Below are positions 1 through 10,340 of a stretch of DNA of 44,827 nucleotides, piece by piece. Numbering within the stretch: the first letter of the stretch is position 1; each line of letters begins with the position of its first letter. Source of the DNA: Asparagopsis taxiformis (lineage: Eukaryota > Rhodophyta > Florideophyceae > Bonnemaisoniales > Bonnemaisoniaceae); contig JALQPE010000512.1 of the NCBI GenBank assembly GCA_030407315.1, positions 1 through 44,827 on the forward strand. Reading direction: 5' to 3'. The notes beneath the pieces were generated by a model, which worked only from the letters and a program-made list of their open reading frames with translations, was not told the DNA's origin and did not search any database. A program made the translations under genes and the position numbers.

Positions 1-1035
1 GCGCCGGCACGAAGCCAGCCAGAAAGAGCGTTATTTTCGTGCGACATTGCAAAATGCAAGTGCGTGCGTCGACGGAGAAAGAATAACGGCGGCGAGGAAA
101 CGAGCGCGCGAGACGGAATGAAAAGAAAAGAGTAACAAAGAGAGAAGGAATCACAAGAAGAATGGAGAGAGAATGGAAGGTAAGAGATGAATATGTACGC
201 GGAGAGGTAACGCGCGAGGACGCGCTGTGGAGTTAGTCGGGGGGAGTGTGGTGCAATTTATGCCACTAACGCGAACGCGGGGTTGAAGCGATATCGACGA
301 GTTCAGTCCGCGTGCATCCGCGCTGAGTAGTTAGTAAGCGAGCGTACGCGTGGCGAGTCGATTACGTGGCACGGTGCGCCTGCGCGAACGCGTGCGACTA
401 CGAGCCCGGCGCCACGTGTAGCGAATTCTGCGAATTTCCCTTTATTTCCCCTTTTTGTGTTTTTTTATGACGAAAGTCTTTTTTCCCAAATATTTCCCTT
501 TTTTGCGTGCGAGCGAGCGGCCGCCGCCGGCCGCGCAAGGACAACCTGTCCTTAGTAGTTAGCTATTAATGGTCGTTCCGCTTCGCCCTTACCAATAAAC
601 AGCCAGCATCTTCGCAGCTACGAGTTAACGTTTAGCGAATCGCGAGGACCGATTGCGTTGAACGTTGCGTGCGGGTTGCTCACGATCGCCGACGTTCGCG
701 TGCGCGCTGCGCATAACCGATCGTCGAACCGCGTCGCACCGCGATAGCGCGCGTTGCGTCGCACGCCACTAGGCCAGGGATTTACGACCCCTGTGTGGTC
801 GCGTTGTGCTCGAGTTTACTCGGTGATCTCCCCCTGAGATCACGGCTTGGCGCCGGCCCGCGAATCCCGTGTTGCGATCGTTCCCTACGCGTTCCGCCGT
901 TGTACCACCCGTTCGCCAGCGCGACCGAGCGACGCGCGAACGCAAGTTCAACCAGCGCGTTACGGTTCACCTCGCCCTGACACGGTTGCAATTCTAGAAC
1001 TCCCTTAGCGATCGCCACCCCGGCTGGTCCTAACA
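1..1035 (+). mobile_element. 3' end of an LTR retrotransposon (probable LTR 247-1035)
   Basis: The purine run GGGGGGAG at 239-246 looks like a polypurine tract and is followed at once by TGTGG. The segment ends at 1035 with CTAACA, giving a TGT...ACA unit of 789 bp, as LTRs have. AATAAA at 594-599 could be the polyadenylation signal. At 1036 the sequence switches abruptly to the methyltransferase gene, exactly where similarity to the fuller copy at 42369-44762 begins, so 1035/1036 is an insertion edge. No protein domain is visible in 1-246, which is purine-rich. The other end, its LTR and its target duplication (expected GTTCC) lie outside the window. The element type is not determined; the tract and start are common in Ty1/copia and Ty3/gypsy elements. 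Confidence 0.55.
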
Positions 1036-1423
1036 GTTCCTATAGGCCACCATCTCGCTTCCCAGTCTTGAACGGAACACCTCGCTTCCAGAAGTGGATA
1101 GCGACCTCTGCCATGTTCATGCATTGGTACCTCTTCCGCCCCGGCATTTGATAGAGGTGCCCAGGTAGTCGGACAAACAACAGAGGTACCTCGTGAACGA
1201 AGAAAACTGAATTCCGAACGACGTCCTCCTCCTCCTCCTCATCCGCACTTTCTTCGCCACTGTGCTTCGATGCTTCGGAGTCCGAATTCATGGACGTAAC
1301 CTCTTCTTCATCCGACCCGTCATCACTGGCAGCAGCATCGGTTGGGCCTTCTGACTGCGGTCCTTTGTACGTTTCCAAGTAATGGAACCATTCGTAGAAC
1401 TGCAAAACGGAGCAGAACACGAT
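1036..1423 (-). pseudogene. DNA methyltransferase copy 1, middle fragment
   Basis: On the minus strand this encodes the segment just after catalytic motif IV. It starts at FCSVLQFYEWFHYLETY, then has an acidic Asp/Glu/Ser stretch, then VPLLFVRLPGHLYQMPGRKR and GVPFKTG. It matches the copy at 44013-44411 almost base for base. It is cut at both sides: a chromovirus LTR at 1424 and another LTR element at 1035. A one-base gain near 1060 (GGG where the other copy has GG) shifts the frame just before the left edge. The acidic run is shorter than in the other copy. The final part with motif I (DPFSG) is absent from the window for this copy. Confidence 0.85.
1419..1423. repeat. Target-site duplication (left) of the chromovirus
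   Basis: ACGAT sits directly before the 5' LTR and again directly after the 3' LTR at 28028-28032. Removing the element and one copy of ACGAT restores the continuous methyltransferase sequence seen in the other gene copy, so this is a direct insertion footprint. Confidence 0.93.
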
Positions 1424-2105
1424 TGTCGTACCGCCTGGCGGCCCTCCCAATCTGAGCGTGTCGCTTCCCTATTGGGTACCCACTTAAGGGATGTGCCAAT
1501 CACAAGGCACCAGCCAACTGGGCGTGTTTCCTGTAATTGGGACAAGCGCAAGGCTGCAAATACCCCACTCGGGCCTATCGGCCCCGGCCAAGACCCCACA
1601 AGGGGCAAACTTTAACTTAGGCTGATCAGCCATACATTACAATGTAAGCCTACTGGCAATAACCTCGCGGGTAGGCGGGCGCCAGTAGCTGGGTTCTGAT
1701 TGGTCACTAACTGGATATTTATTCCTAACCACTAACCCTAGCTTACAGTAGACTTAGTATAAAACGGCCACTGGAATAGCCAGTAGGCACGGTTTCTAGA
1801 GTAACGTAAACTCAAGTGGAATTACGACCCATTGGAACAGTGTTTGCATACCTAGTGTTTAACCCTCTCAGGGACAACCTTAGGGTTAGCTAACAGCTCG
1901 ACGGATTACGTCACTCGCTCCATCTATACGCCCCTAGCGTGAGCATTCCTATTCGCCTAACCCTTCCGGGTAGCGATCCCCTTCTCTCATACGAGACTAC
2001 CCGCTGGGTATACTATAAGGTTCATCTGCTCTACCACTTCCTCTACCGAGGCTCGGGACACCTGTCGGGTGGTTTGCCGCTCTAGCGGATTTTCTACCTG
2101 CTACA
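1424..2105 (+). repeat. 5' LTR of the chromovirus
   Basis: 682 bp, TG...CA, repeated at 27345-28027. Differences seen: G/A near 1689, C/A near 1812, one C missing in a C run near 1965, and C/T near 2061. It carries a TATA box at 1758-1764. Confidence 0.95.
1758..1764 (+). promoter_or_regulatory. TATA box in the 5' LTR
   Basis: TATAAAA lies in the middle of the LTR, where the U3 promoter is expected. The same box is at 27679-27685 in the 3' LTR, so that LTR could drive rightward transcription into the methyltransferase flank. Confidence 0.6.
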
Positions 2106-2106
2106 T

Positions 2107-2124
2107 TGGTCTCTCGACCTAGAA
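2107..2124 (+). other. Candidate tRNA primer-binding site
   Basis: The bases one position after the 5' LTR start with TGG (TGGTCTCTCGACCTAGAA), as a complement of a tRNA CCA end would. I could not assign the tRNA. Confidence 0.4.
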
Positions 2125-2184
2125 CCTTGTACCCTCGGGTAACTCTCTTTGAGAGAACTCCCCCCTTCTCATATCACTCCCACG

Positions 2185-4110
2185 ATGCCTCGTAACCCTA
2201 CAACAGGACCCTCTAGTGAGGACATAGCGCCTGCTAGTGACTTATCCGATTCGGATCTGATCGCCGAAGAAGGCGTGGTGATCAACACCCTACAAGATCG
2301 GGCTGACCGGATCTTCAACGAACGGTTGGAAGAGTTCAAGGCTGAATTCAGCACCGTCGTCGAGAAGACTGTTCAAGACCGCAGGGCAGAGATCATAGAC
2401 GCAACGGTCGAAACCGTAATGGAATTGGTCGAGCCAAAATTGCTGGCCGCCAGCCGAGAAGCCACCCAAGATCGGGACGCCGAGTTCTTAGCGGAAACCT
2501 GGATGCAGGTCAAAGCCGAATTCGCTAAACGCGTGTCCCGTTTGGAAACTCGTCTGGAGGAGCTCTCGATTCACGGCTTTAATTCCAGTCCGTTAGGACA
2601 ACAGGAGTTACCTTCGCGCCGCACCCGATCGGCTGACTCCCCCGACCCTACACCCAGTAGGGAGGAAGAAGAAGATCCCCGATTGGATCAAGTCGCAGAA
2701 GCGACCCGACACCTGTCCGACCGTGTGGACGCCCTCGCTGAGTCACTATCCCAGACAGGGAACATCTCTCGCACGAGACAACACTCCCGTGCCACCGGAA
2801 TCGAACCGGAAAACCCCTCGTGGGACGATGAGGAAGGACCTCTTGAAGAAGGCTTAGTACCCCTGAAGGCTCGCGAACCTGCATTCGACCAGGTGGTCTC
2901 CTATCGGTACTACCGACTCAAGAACAAATCCTTAACGACCGACACCCCAATGGGGAAACCGCGAAGCTTATACAAGCTAACGGAGAAGATCCGTAATTTT
3001 AATGCGTCACTAACGCCGTTCGATGGTACGGAACCTATCGACATCCTCCGGTTCCTCGCGGAATTTCAAGATGCATGTGATTCATGCGGAGTCTCGGAAG
3101 GAGAAGCTACCAAGTTACTCAAGTATTTCCTAGAAGGAGAACCTCAACGATTCATCGCCGCCGAGGCGCGGAAGCGCAAGCTTCTCAACCATCTGCATCA
3201 GCAGATCACTTGGTCTCAAGCCGTTAACGCCCTTCTGGCTCGCTATGCGACGGACAACGTCTTGGCGGACGCCTATGATGCGGTGACGCATATTCGGCAA
3301 GGCCCGGATGAAGATGAAGCTATGTACGCAGACAGACTGCAGGACGCTGCCCTCCTGTGTGCGAACGTCTTCTCGGAAAGAGACTTGGTCAACTACTACC
3401 TCAAGGGCCTACGCCCAGAGGTTAAGCACACCGTCAAGGTTACAATCGGCCGCTCCGGCGGAGAAAACTTTCTCGCTGTCCGTAACCTGGCTCAAGGACT
3501 CGGGGACTCTCTACGAGCTTCGCTACCTGCAAAGCCAAAGGCTTACCCTACCCGGGAAATCGCTGATCGCAAACGCAAAGCGATGCTTGCCACCGTACCC
3601 GGGGAGCCGTCCGCGACACCGCGGACCCCATCGCCGACTTTACCTATCCCTTCTGGGAATTCAACGGGTGCTCCAATGCAGGCCCCTACCCTAACGGGAG
3701 AACATCTTAAACTCGCTGAGTCTATGATCCCCGAGGGGGCTGTTACCTGGAGATGCTCTGGCTGTCGCCAACCGGGGCACGTGCTATACACTTGCCCTTA
3801 CCTACCACCCTCTGTGGGAACCTACTTCGCCTTTGCGAACTACGCTTACCAACAAGAACCGGAGCAGGTCATGCGCCGCCAACAGCGCCAGTCCGACCGG
3901 TTCAACCGAAAAAGGGATTACCCTAAGGCCGTTCTCCAACGGTCAAACCCTCCAACACGCATGGTTGCGTTCGCCGATGACGAAAATCATCCCAGACCGG
4001 GCCCTCTAAGGCGAGACGTTTTAGAATGTAACGGATCTTCCGTAACGGCTCAAGACGTTGCCGACGCCTTAGAAACCTCCGACGACTCCGAAACGTCGTC
4101 GGAAAACTAG
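2185..4110 (+). CDS. gag: Gag polyprotein of the chromovirus
   Basis: This is the capsid/nucleocapsid protein that packages element RNA, about 641 residues. The frame is open from 2149, but the first ATG is at 2185, 80 bp after the LTR, so I start there. The N-terminal third is charged and likely coiled coil. A retrotransposon Gag-like helical region follows, around FNASLTPFDGTEP and FLAEFQDACDSCG. A zinc knuckle, C-x2-C-x4-H-x4-C, lies near residues 524-537 (CSGCRQPGHVLYTC), encoded from 3754. The TAG stop at 4108 is followed by pol in the -1 frame. The frame is intact, with no internal stop. Confidence 0.92.
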   Translation: MPRNPTTGPSSEDIAPASDLSDSDLIAEEGVVINTLQDRADRIFNERLEEFKAEFSTVVEKTVQDRRAEIIDATVETVMELVEPKLLAASREATQDRDAEFLAETWMQVKAEFAKRVSRLETRLEELSIHGFNSSPLGQQELPSRRTRSADSPDPTPSREEEEDPRLDQVAEATRHLSDRVDALAESLSQTGNISRTRQHSRATGIEPENPSWDDEEGPLEEGLVPLKAREPAFDQVVSYRYYRLKNKSLTTDTPMGKPRSLYKLTEKIRNFNASLTPFDGTEPIDILRFLAEFQDACDSCGVSEGEATKLLKYFLEGEPQRFIAAEARKRKLLNHLHQQITWSQAVNALLARYATDNVLADAYDAVTHIRQGPDEDEAMYADRLQDAALLCANVFSERDLVNYYLKGLRPEVKHTVKVTIGRSGGENFLAVRNLAQGLGDSLRASLPAKPKAYPTREIADRKRKAMLATVPGEPSATPRTPSPTLPIPSGNSTGAPMQAPTLTGEHLKLAESMIPEGAVTWRCSGCRQPGHVLYTCPYLPPSVGTYFAFANYAYQQEPEQVMRRQQRQSDRFNRKRDYPKAVLQRSNPPTRMVAFADDENHPRPGPLRRDVLECNGSSVTAQDVADALETSDDSETSSEN

Positions 4111-7100
4111 CGACGGGGAGTGAGGTGTCGCACTCCCGTCAGGAGGTGGAGCGATTACGCTATTCAGTGGACATCTCACCACAACCACCTCCACAGGCAA
4201 AGGTCTATCCCTTCGGGGAACAACTGCCTTTCCAGACACCAAACCACTCGGGCTCCCCCACAGGGACTCGAACAAAAAGGCCGAGAGCCTCATGCTTGCT
4301 TAAGGCCGCCCATTACGTAGTAATGGGATCCATCGGGCTCGATCCGTCAGTCCTCACGCCTATGCGTATGGTGATGGACACCGGGTCCGGACCATCGGTC
4401 ATCCACGAAAGGAGCTTACCCAGCAACTGGGAACAGTTTCAAGTCCCGACGGGAAAAGTTCCACCATTGGCCGATGCCAACGGCAACCCTCTGCGGATAA
4501 CTGGCAAGATCAAACTGACTCTACAGTTAGGCTACAAATCCTTTGAGGAGGAATTCTTCGTCGCGCCTAGATTGGCCGTACCCCTCATCTTGGGAACTGG
4601 GGCGATGAATAACCACGTAGACGCAATTAGGTGCCGGGCCCAACGAATCGATATTCACGACCGCTGCTCGATAGCTATCCTAGTGATGTCGTCTGTACAT
4701 AAAACATCCCCCGCTCTCTCGTGCTACGTAGATGCCCTGCGACCCTCTAACGGGATTAACCTAGACCGCCAGTCTCACGGCATTCGATTATCACACAGTG
4801 TGACTATTCCCCCGCGAAGCCAAGTAACAACCACTGTCGTGTGCGCCGGCGGCGGCTTGAGTATACTCACCCCGAGAGATCGGATCCTTCAAAGGCACCG
4901 AGTCTCCATCCCAAATGGGGTTAAGGAAGTCATCCCGCGACAGGAATTCCTAACTATCTTAACTAACTTCGGTATGTCCGACAAGTACCTCCCAAAAGGA
5001 ACAGTCATAGGCTACGCCCTTCGGGCGCCCGAACGGCCGATGCGCCCCATGGCTCTCCGCCGTCCGACCTCCTCCCAACAAGCCTTCCCTGTGGCAACCA
5101 CTCTCCCTCAGGGGACTGAGGCTGATGCCACTCGACCATTAAGCTGGAAGCAAGAAGTCTCTCTAGACCATCTTGGTCAAGCCCCGTTACGGGAGAGCAT
5201 CCTCGAAATGTTGTCTCACCACGAGTCTATGTGGGATGGATCCCTGGGGGATATCCGTGCTACGGAGCACCGAATCGATATTATGGAAGGGAGCAAGCCC
5301 AGGCGGCAACAACCCTACCGGATGGGACCCGCTCGACGAGAGATTGCGCGTAAGGAAATTACCAGCATGCTGGAAAAAGGAGTGATTGAACCTTCGACCT
5401 CCGAATGGGCTAGCCCGGTTGTACTTGTCCCGAAGAAGGATGGTAAATTACGCTTTTGCGTCGACTATAGGGGTCTTAACGACATCACTGTCAATGACGT
5501 GTACCCCCTTCCACGAATGGATGATTGTATTGACTCCCTCGGAGATGCTCAGGTATTCACTACCTTGGATTGTAACTCTGGGTACTGGCAAATACCCGTT
5601 GCACAGGACGACCGTGACAAGACGGCGTTTACCTCCCACTTGGGAACCTACCGTTTCAAACGCCTTCCTTTTGGCTTGAAGAATGCTCCGGCCACGTTCC
5701 AACGTGCTATCGATATCATATTGAGCGGCGTTCGCTGGCAGACTTGTCTGATATACTTAGACGATGTGATCGTATTCTCCCGGGACGAAGCGGAACACCT
5801 CCACCATGTGGACCAGGTTCTCTCTCTCCTACGGAAGGCAGGGGTCACCCTAAAGTTGACAAAGTGTCAATTCTTCGAAAAGAAGGTTGACTACCTTGGT
5901 CATGTCGTGATGCCAGGCAAGCTAGCCGTCGCACAAAACGCCACCGCGGCAATCGCCAATGCGGTCTTTCCCCAAACTCCCACGCAGATGCGCTCCTTCC
6001 TAGGAAGTTGCGGAGTCTTCCGCCGATTCATTAAAGGATACGCGGCAATTGCCCACCCCTTAAACGAAATGCTGACCAAAGACAACATCCCTAAGTTCGG
6101 GAAAGAACCTCCCACTGAGGAGCAACAATGCGCATTCACTGCCCTCAAGGAGGTCATGATCAAGCCACCGATACTAGCACTACCCAAGCTAGGTAAATCC
6201 TACACCGTGGACACGGACGCGTCCGCGTACCAAATAGGATGCGCGCTGCTACAGCAGCAGGAGGAAGGGAATGACCTCAAGCCAATCGGCTATTGGTCGC
6301 GAACGCTAACCAAACCTGAAAGAGGATACTCCCCCACAGAACGCGAATGCTTAGCCGTCGTGTGGGCTGTCACTACCCTACGTCCATACTTGGAGCAAAC
6401 GAAGTTTGTCGTTCGAACGGACCATAACGCGCTGCGATGGCTTATGAATATCAATGACCCCTCGGGGAGGCTATGCCGTTGGCGCCTCCGACTTGCGGAA
6501 TTCGATTACCAAATCGTCTACCGACCCGGTCGGGTTCACCAATTACCAGACGCCTTATCGCGTGTAGAAACCACCGGCGAGACGCCCATCCCCATCGACG
6601 ATGAAATACCAACTCTGTTGGCTACGCGAGCACCACCGGGTGAAACGCACCCCGACGATGACGTCGATGTTTGGTACTATGACCTTTCTCTAGCCAGAGA
6701 CGTGGAGAAACAATCTACCTCCAAAGGTTCCCCCGTCCTAACAACTCATCCGCATACGGAAAACTTTAACCCAATAACTCTCAAGGAGTGGCTCGAGGAG
6801 CAACAAGCCGACGATTTCTGCCAACAGGCACTTGCCTCCCAGAAGTCTGACTCGCTCTTCTTCGAGGATGAAGACGGTGTCCTCTGTAGGAAGTCTAAGT
6901 TGGACGGATCATTCCAGATTGTAGTACCCAAAGCCTTGCGGCTACGCCTACTGACAATGAGCCACCATGGCCTATTAGCAGGACACCCTGGTCAAAATCG
7001 CATGTACGACACGATGCGCTTATCCTACTACTGGCCTGCAATGGCTGCGGACATAACCGGAACAGTGGAACGCTGTTCAGCGTGCGCAAAGAACCGGCTA

Positions 7101-8186
7101 CGGTTGCGCAAACATGCGAGCACCCTTCAGCTGTTCCCAGCTACCATTCCTCTGGATGACGTCGCGATTGACCTCCTCGGTCCCCTACCACGTACCAAGA
7201 AAGGCAATGTGCACCTACTGGTGATATCATGCCGCTTTACCAAGCTCACCCAAGTGGTTCCCTTGCGAAGCATCACAGCCTACCATGTGGCAGTGGCCTT
7301 CTGTACACACTGGGTGTTCAAGTACGGTCCCCCACGGACATTGTTATCAGACAATGGTCCACAATTTGCGTCAAAGTTCTTCCAGGCCGTCTGCCTCCAG
7401 TTGGGAACGAAGAACGTCTTCACGACGGCATACCATCCCCAGACAAATGGGCAAGTCGAACGGTACAATCGCACCATGTTGAACATGCTACGTAATTACG
7501 TCAATGATAACCAGGATGACTGGGATGTCTACGCACCAGCGTTAACGTATGCGTACAATACGCACGTGCATCGCACAACGGGTACCACACCGTTCGACCT
7601 AATCCTAAGCCGCCCTCCGCCACCATACGCGACACACCACTCGGTGAGACGAAGAACAACGCCGGATGCGTTCACGAAGCAAGACTTCTTACGCCGAATC
7701 ACGGACACCATCAAGCTGGCAGGTAAACGTCTACACAGCGCACAGGCGCGATACAAACGCAACTTCGACCGGTCGATCCGGAAGTCCAAACGACTCATCA
7801 CGACCGATGATTATGTGTACCTGGACAACCCAGAAGTCCGCGAACGGAATAAGCTAACCCCGATAGCCCAAGGTCCCTACAGGGTTATCCGTGCCGGACG
7901 GCGTACGGTGTACATTGATCGCGACGGTATCACCGAAAAGGTTAGCCTCGACAGAGTCGCACTCGCTCCTCGTCCGGAAGACAATCAAACGTCATCCCTT
8001 GCATCACCCCCGCTAAGGCGCGCGACACACCATCAGGTACAGACGCCCTCGCGTCGGCTACACAACACCACCAACCGCCGAACAGACAACAAAGCGCACA
8101 AAGCGGAGCACCCCCACCAAGTCCTACGCAGGAACCTCCCACCATGGAGCATACACCGCCTTCGCGACAACCTACAATTAGGATGA
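4032..8186 (+). CDS. pol: Pol polyprotein: protease, RT, RNase H, integrase
   Basis: Replication polyprotein of a Ty3/gypsy element. The pol frame is open from 4032, overlaps the end of gag by 79 nt, and has no ATG until 4323. A -1 frameshift making Gag-Pol is therefore more likely than separate initiation. Motifs in order: aspartic protease DTGS (4377-4388); reverse transcriptase FCVDYRGLND and YLDD (5754-5765); RNase H VDTDAS (from 6207); integrase zinc region with paired His (from 6963) and CSAC (near 7074); integrase catalytic Asp (7170), Asp (7350) and Glu (7458), which is D,D-35-E spacing. The last 40 or so residues before the stop look out of frame relative to the integrase-chromodomain linker. 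Intact over more than 1,350 residues. Confidence 0.95.
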   Translation, partial: RIFRNGSRRCRRLRNLRRLRNVVGKLATGSEVSHSRQEVERLRYSVDISPQPPPQAKVYPFGEQLPFQTPNHSGSPTGTRTKRPRASCLLKAAHYVVMGSIGLDPSVLTPMRMVMDTGSGPSVIHERSLPSNWEQFQVPTGKVPPLADANGNPLRITGKIKLTLQLGYKSFEEEFFVAPRLAVPLILGTGAMNNHVDAIRCRAQRIDIHDRCSIAILVMSSVHKTSPALSCYVDALRPSNGINLDRQSHGIRLSHSVTIPPRSQVTTTVVCAGGGLSILTPRDRILQRHRVSIPNGVKEVIPRQEFLTILTNFGMSDKYLPKGTVIGYALRAPERPMRPMALRRPTSSQQAFPVATTLPQGTEADATRPLSWKQEVSLDHLGQAPLRESILEMLSHHESMWDGSLGDIRATEHRIDIMEGSKPRRQQPYRMGPARREIARKEITSMLEKGVIEPSTSEWASPVVLVPKKDGKLRFCVDYRGLNDITVNDVYPLPRMDDCIDSLGDAQVFTTLDCNSGYWQIPVAQDDRDKTAFTSHLGTYRFKRLPFGLKNAPATFQRAIDIILSGVRWQTCLIYLDDVIVFSRDEAEHLHHVDQVLSLLRKAGVTLKLTKCQFFEKKVDYLGHVVMPGKLAVAQNATAAIANAVFPQTPTQMRSFLGSCGVFRRFIKGYAAIAHPLNEMLTKDNIPKFGKEPPTEEQQCAFTALKEVMIKPPILALPKLGKSYTVDTDASAYQIGCALLQQQEEGNDLKPIGYWSRTLTKPERGYSPTERECLAVVWAVTTLRPYLEQTKFVVRTDHNALRWLMNINDPSGRLCRWRLRLAEFDYQIVYRPGRVHQLPDALSRVETTGETPIPIDDEIPTLLATRAPPGETHPDDDVDVWYYDLSLARDVEKQSTSKGSPVLTTHPHTENFNPITLKEWLEEQQADDFCQQALASQKSDSLFFEDEDGVLCRKSKLDGSFQIVVPKALRLRLLTMSHHGLLAGHPGQNRMYDTMRLSYYWPAMAADITGTVERCSACAKNRLRLRKHASTLQLFPATIPLDDVAIDLLGPLPRTKKGNVHLLVISCRFTKLTQVVPLRSITAYHVAVAFCTHWVFKYGPPRTLLSDNGPQFASKFFQAVCLQLGTKNVFTTAYHPQTNGQVERYNRTMLNMLRNYVNDNQDDWDVYAPALTYAYNTHVHRTTGTTPFDLILSRPPPPYATHHSVRRRTTPDAFTKQDFLRRITDTIKLAGKRLHSAQARYKRNFDRSIRKSKRLITTDDYVYLDNPEVRERNKLTPIAQGPYRVIRAGRRTVYIDRDGITEKVSLDRVALAPRPEDNQTSSLASPPLRRATHHQVQTPSRRLHNTTNRRTDNKAHKAEHPHQVLRRNLPPWSIHRLRDNLQLG

Positions 8187-8376
8187 CCCGAGAAGGTAGT
8201 GGCTTGGGACAAACCACCCTTCAGGAGGGGCCCCCGACGCTATACGCGTAAGCCAAAATCTTCCACAACCCTCTCGGGACGAGCGCAATAAACCGCCACC
8301 CTCGGGTAGTGCACCCACAATCGGGAGCGAGGCACACGACCTAAGTCGCTCACTTGGGCATCAACAAACCACACCC

Positions 8377-8781
8377 ATGGTATCACCTGGAGCACGCGGA
8401 CAGACGCCGGACCTCGTGGGACCACAGGCAACCACCCCCAATGGGGAACAAGAAGTATCGCCGCGATCAACTCGCCCAAACGGCGAACAACTTGCTTCCC
8501 CCGACGAGGCGGTGGAAATCCCAAGGGGAAGTGACGACGCCACGCACGCACCCTCAGCGGAGGAGTACCCAATAGACGACCTGGTCGACTACGTCACTGA
8601 CGACGACGGTGAACAATGGTTCCTGGTGAAATGGTATGGCTACCGCAAGCCAACATGGACGCAACGTACAAACGTCCCACCCGAATGGGCATCGCGGTAC
8701 TTCCGTCGAATGCAACGCCACAAAGGTAGCAAGCCACCGCGCCGACCGCGCACGCGCACACCCAGAAGTGGGAAGAAGTAG
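8377..8781 (+). CDS. Chromodomain reading frame of the chromovirus
   Basis: A 134-residue frame from ATG 8377, open upstream to 8200. Residues about 63-112 form a chromodomain, with EEYPIDDLVDY, the core WFLVKWYGY and a following TW. In chromoviruses this module ends the integrase and guides insertion through histone marks. Here it lies in another frame from pol (stop at 8184) and about 190 nt downstream. The linker looks protein-like in a third frame between about 8085 and 8251. Two frame changes would join it to pol. This may be decay, sequence error, or a separately expressed module. Confidence 0.8.
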   Translation: MVSPGARGQTPDLVGPQATTPNGEQEVSPRSTRPNGEQLASPDEAVEIPRGSDDATHAPSAEEYPIDDLVDYVTDDDGEQWFLVKWYGYRKPTWTQRTNVPPEWASRYFRRMQRHKGSKPPRRPRTRTPRSGKK

Positions 8782-9104
8782 CACAACCCCGCAGGGACGA
8801 CAACCTAACAAAGGGACGAGTCCACCCGGTGGGTATGCGACGGGTACCGAGGCCTCGGGAGGCTAGGCCGAAAAGGGCGCACTATATGTCTGCACACCGC
8901 CAACCGGAGAGAAATTAGGAAATTTGGAAAAACAAAAAAAATTCGCTAACAAGGCTTTCAACAAAACAAGTCAACACGTCAACGTGATGATGCATCTTTA
9001 GTGTACCTCAAAGGTGCCTCAGGACTACCTGATGAACAATGGCGCAACGCAGAAGCGTGTTCAAACTACCCTTAGAGGTTTCGCACGAAGGCGATTGCCT
9101 GTCC
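8782..9104. other. Non-coding spacer between chromodomain and antisense frame
   Basis: I see no gene here. There is an A-rich run near 8926-8945. The plus-strand chromodomain frame and the minus-strand antisense frame converge on this stretch, so it may carry termination or polyadenylation signals for both. Confidence 0.5.
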
Positions 9105-10000
9105 TCAGCGACGATAGTGACTCGAAGGCCGAGCCCGATGGGAAGCAGACGGTGCCGCAGGGGCGGGAGCACGCACGTTCATCGAAGGACGAGGATGGCG
9201 GGGTGGAACCCTTGCGTAGGTCGGGTTGCGACGCAAACCACGCTGCAGAACAGCACCAGCACCCCGACGGTGGGCAGGCACAGGACCATGAGAAGGCGCG
9301 AACGCGGGAGCGGCTACCTCAACCGTGGGAACAGACGCCGAACGCGGAGATAAGTCCGGCGATTCAGGCGACCCTATCCGGGCATCCAATCGCGCGAGCA
9401 AAAGGGTATCAGCACCCGCGGCACCCACGGGGGAACGAAGACGAGTACGCACGTTGCGCTCCGGAGAACCGTCATCAGGAGAACGAGCACGCCGACGCGA
9501 GTAACCAGGCTGAACCGCCTCCTCGCCACCCCCTCCGGGAACAGCGCGCACGGCAGCAGTCGCTTGCTGTAGCTGACGCCGGGCGTCTTCTAATTCATCT
9601 TCTAATTCCCCGACCCGGGCCCGCAACTCCGCCGCATCATGGCGCGCTGCCTCAATCTCCTTATCCGCCACGCGGCGACGTCCACGTTCTTCATGGAGGC
9701 GTTCTCGGGCGACGTTACGCTGCTCGCGTCCATGCTTGTAGCGATTAGCTAACGTAATACATGACAGCGCAAGCGTATCCAACGCGGAGAGGACAACATA
9801 ACGCCCATTGGCAGATACAAAAATAGAAGCGATCGTGCCATCCCCGATTTCCTCGGCCAACTGCCGCACTCGCGGAACCGACATCAACTCGCGACCGGAC
9901 AATTCCCCACGTAGGATGTTCACAGCCGCAGGCTGACGCGGAGTACCGTCATCACCATTAATGGATGGCTCCGAGCCCTTGTCAGACGACATGAATGCCT
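9105..10000 (-). CDS. Antisense ORF of the chromovirus, C-terminal part
   Basis: Open from the CACTA edge at 10000 down to a stop at 9105, about 298 codons. It contains a long predicted coiled coil (REQRNVARERLHEERGRRR through VGELEDELEDARRQLQQA) and then an Arg/Pro/Ser-rich tail. I recognise no enzyme domain. When the CACTA is removed with one copy of its 2-bp duplication, this frame continues without a break from the antisense frame ending at 24467. It is therefore the C-terminus of one long antisense protein rather than a gene starting at the ATG at 9992. Antisense frames near the 3' LTR are known in some large plant gypsy elements; their function is unclear. Confidence 0.7.
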
Positions 10001-10026
10001 CACTACGGTGTTGAGAATGAAAAAAG

Positions 10027-10340
10027 ACAGTAAATTTACTGTCTGAGACAGTAAAAATTACTGTCTGGAAATTTCAGAATACTGCTGCAGCAGTAAACTG
10101 GCACGAAATCTGGACAGTACCAAAAACAGTAAAATTTACTGTCCAGAACAGTAAATTTTACTGTCCGGAAGTGTTGCCGCCAGACAGTATGTGCAGACAG
10201 TACATTTTACTGTCTGAGGCAATACATTGTATTGGAATACTGCACTGTCTGGGGAAATCTGTAGACAGTAGTGTAGATAGCAAATTGTATTGTCTGCGGG
10301 TAGTAACGTGCATTGGTTGACAACACTGTCTGGTGGAGTG
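10027..10340. repeat. Left subterminal ACTGTC repeat region of the CACTA
   Basis: More than ten copies of ACTGTC or its complement GACAGT, many paired as small palindromes separated by A/T-rich spacers. This mirrors the right end (24240-24450) and is a likely transposase-binding region. Confidence 0.8.

Noticed and set aside
769..1018. Open frames on both strands in the GC-rich left end
   Set aside because: Arg/Ala-rich, no domain; they lie inside the probable LTR.
9014..9748. 244-codon plus-strand frame
   Set aside because: It is the shadow of the antisense ORF: low-complexity Arg/Pro/His content and no domain, while the minus strand shows a coherent coiled coil.
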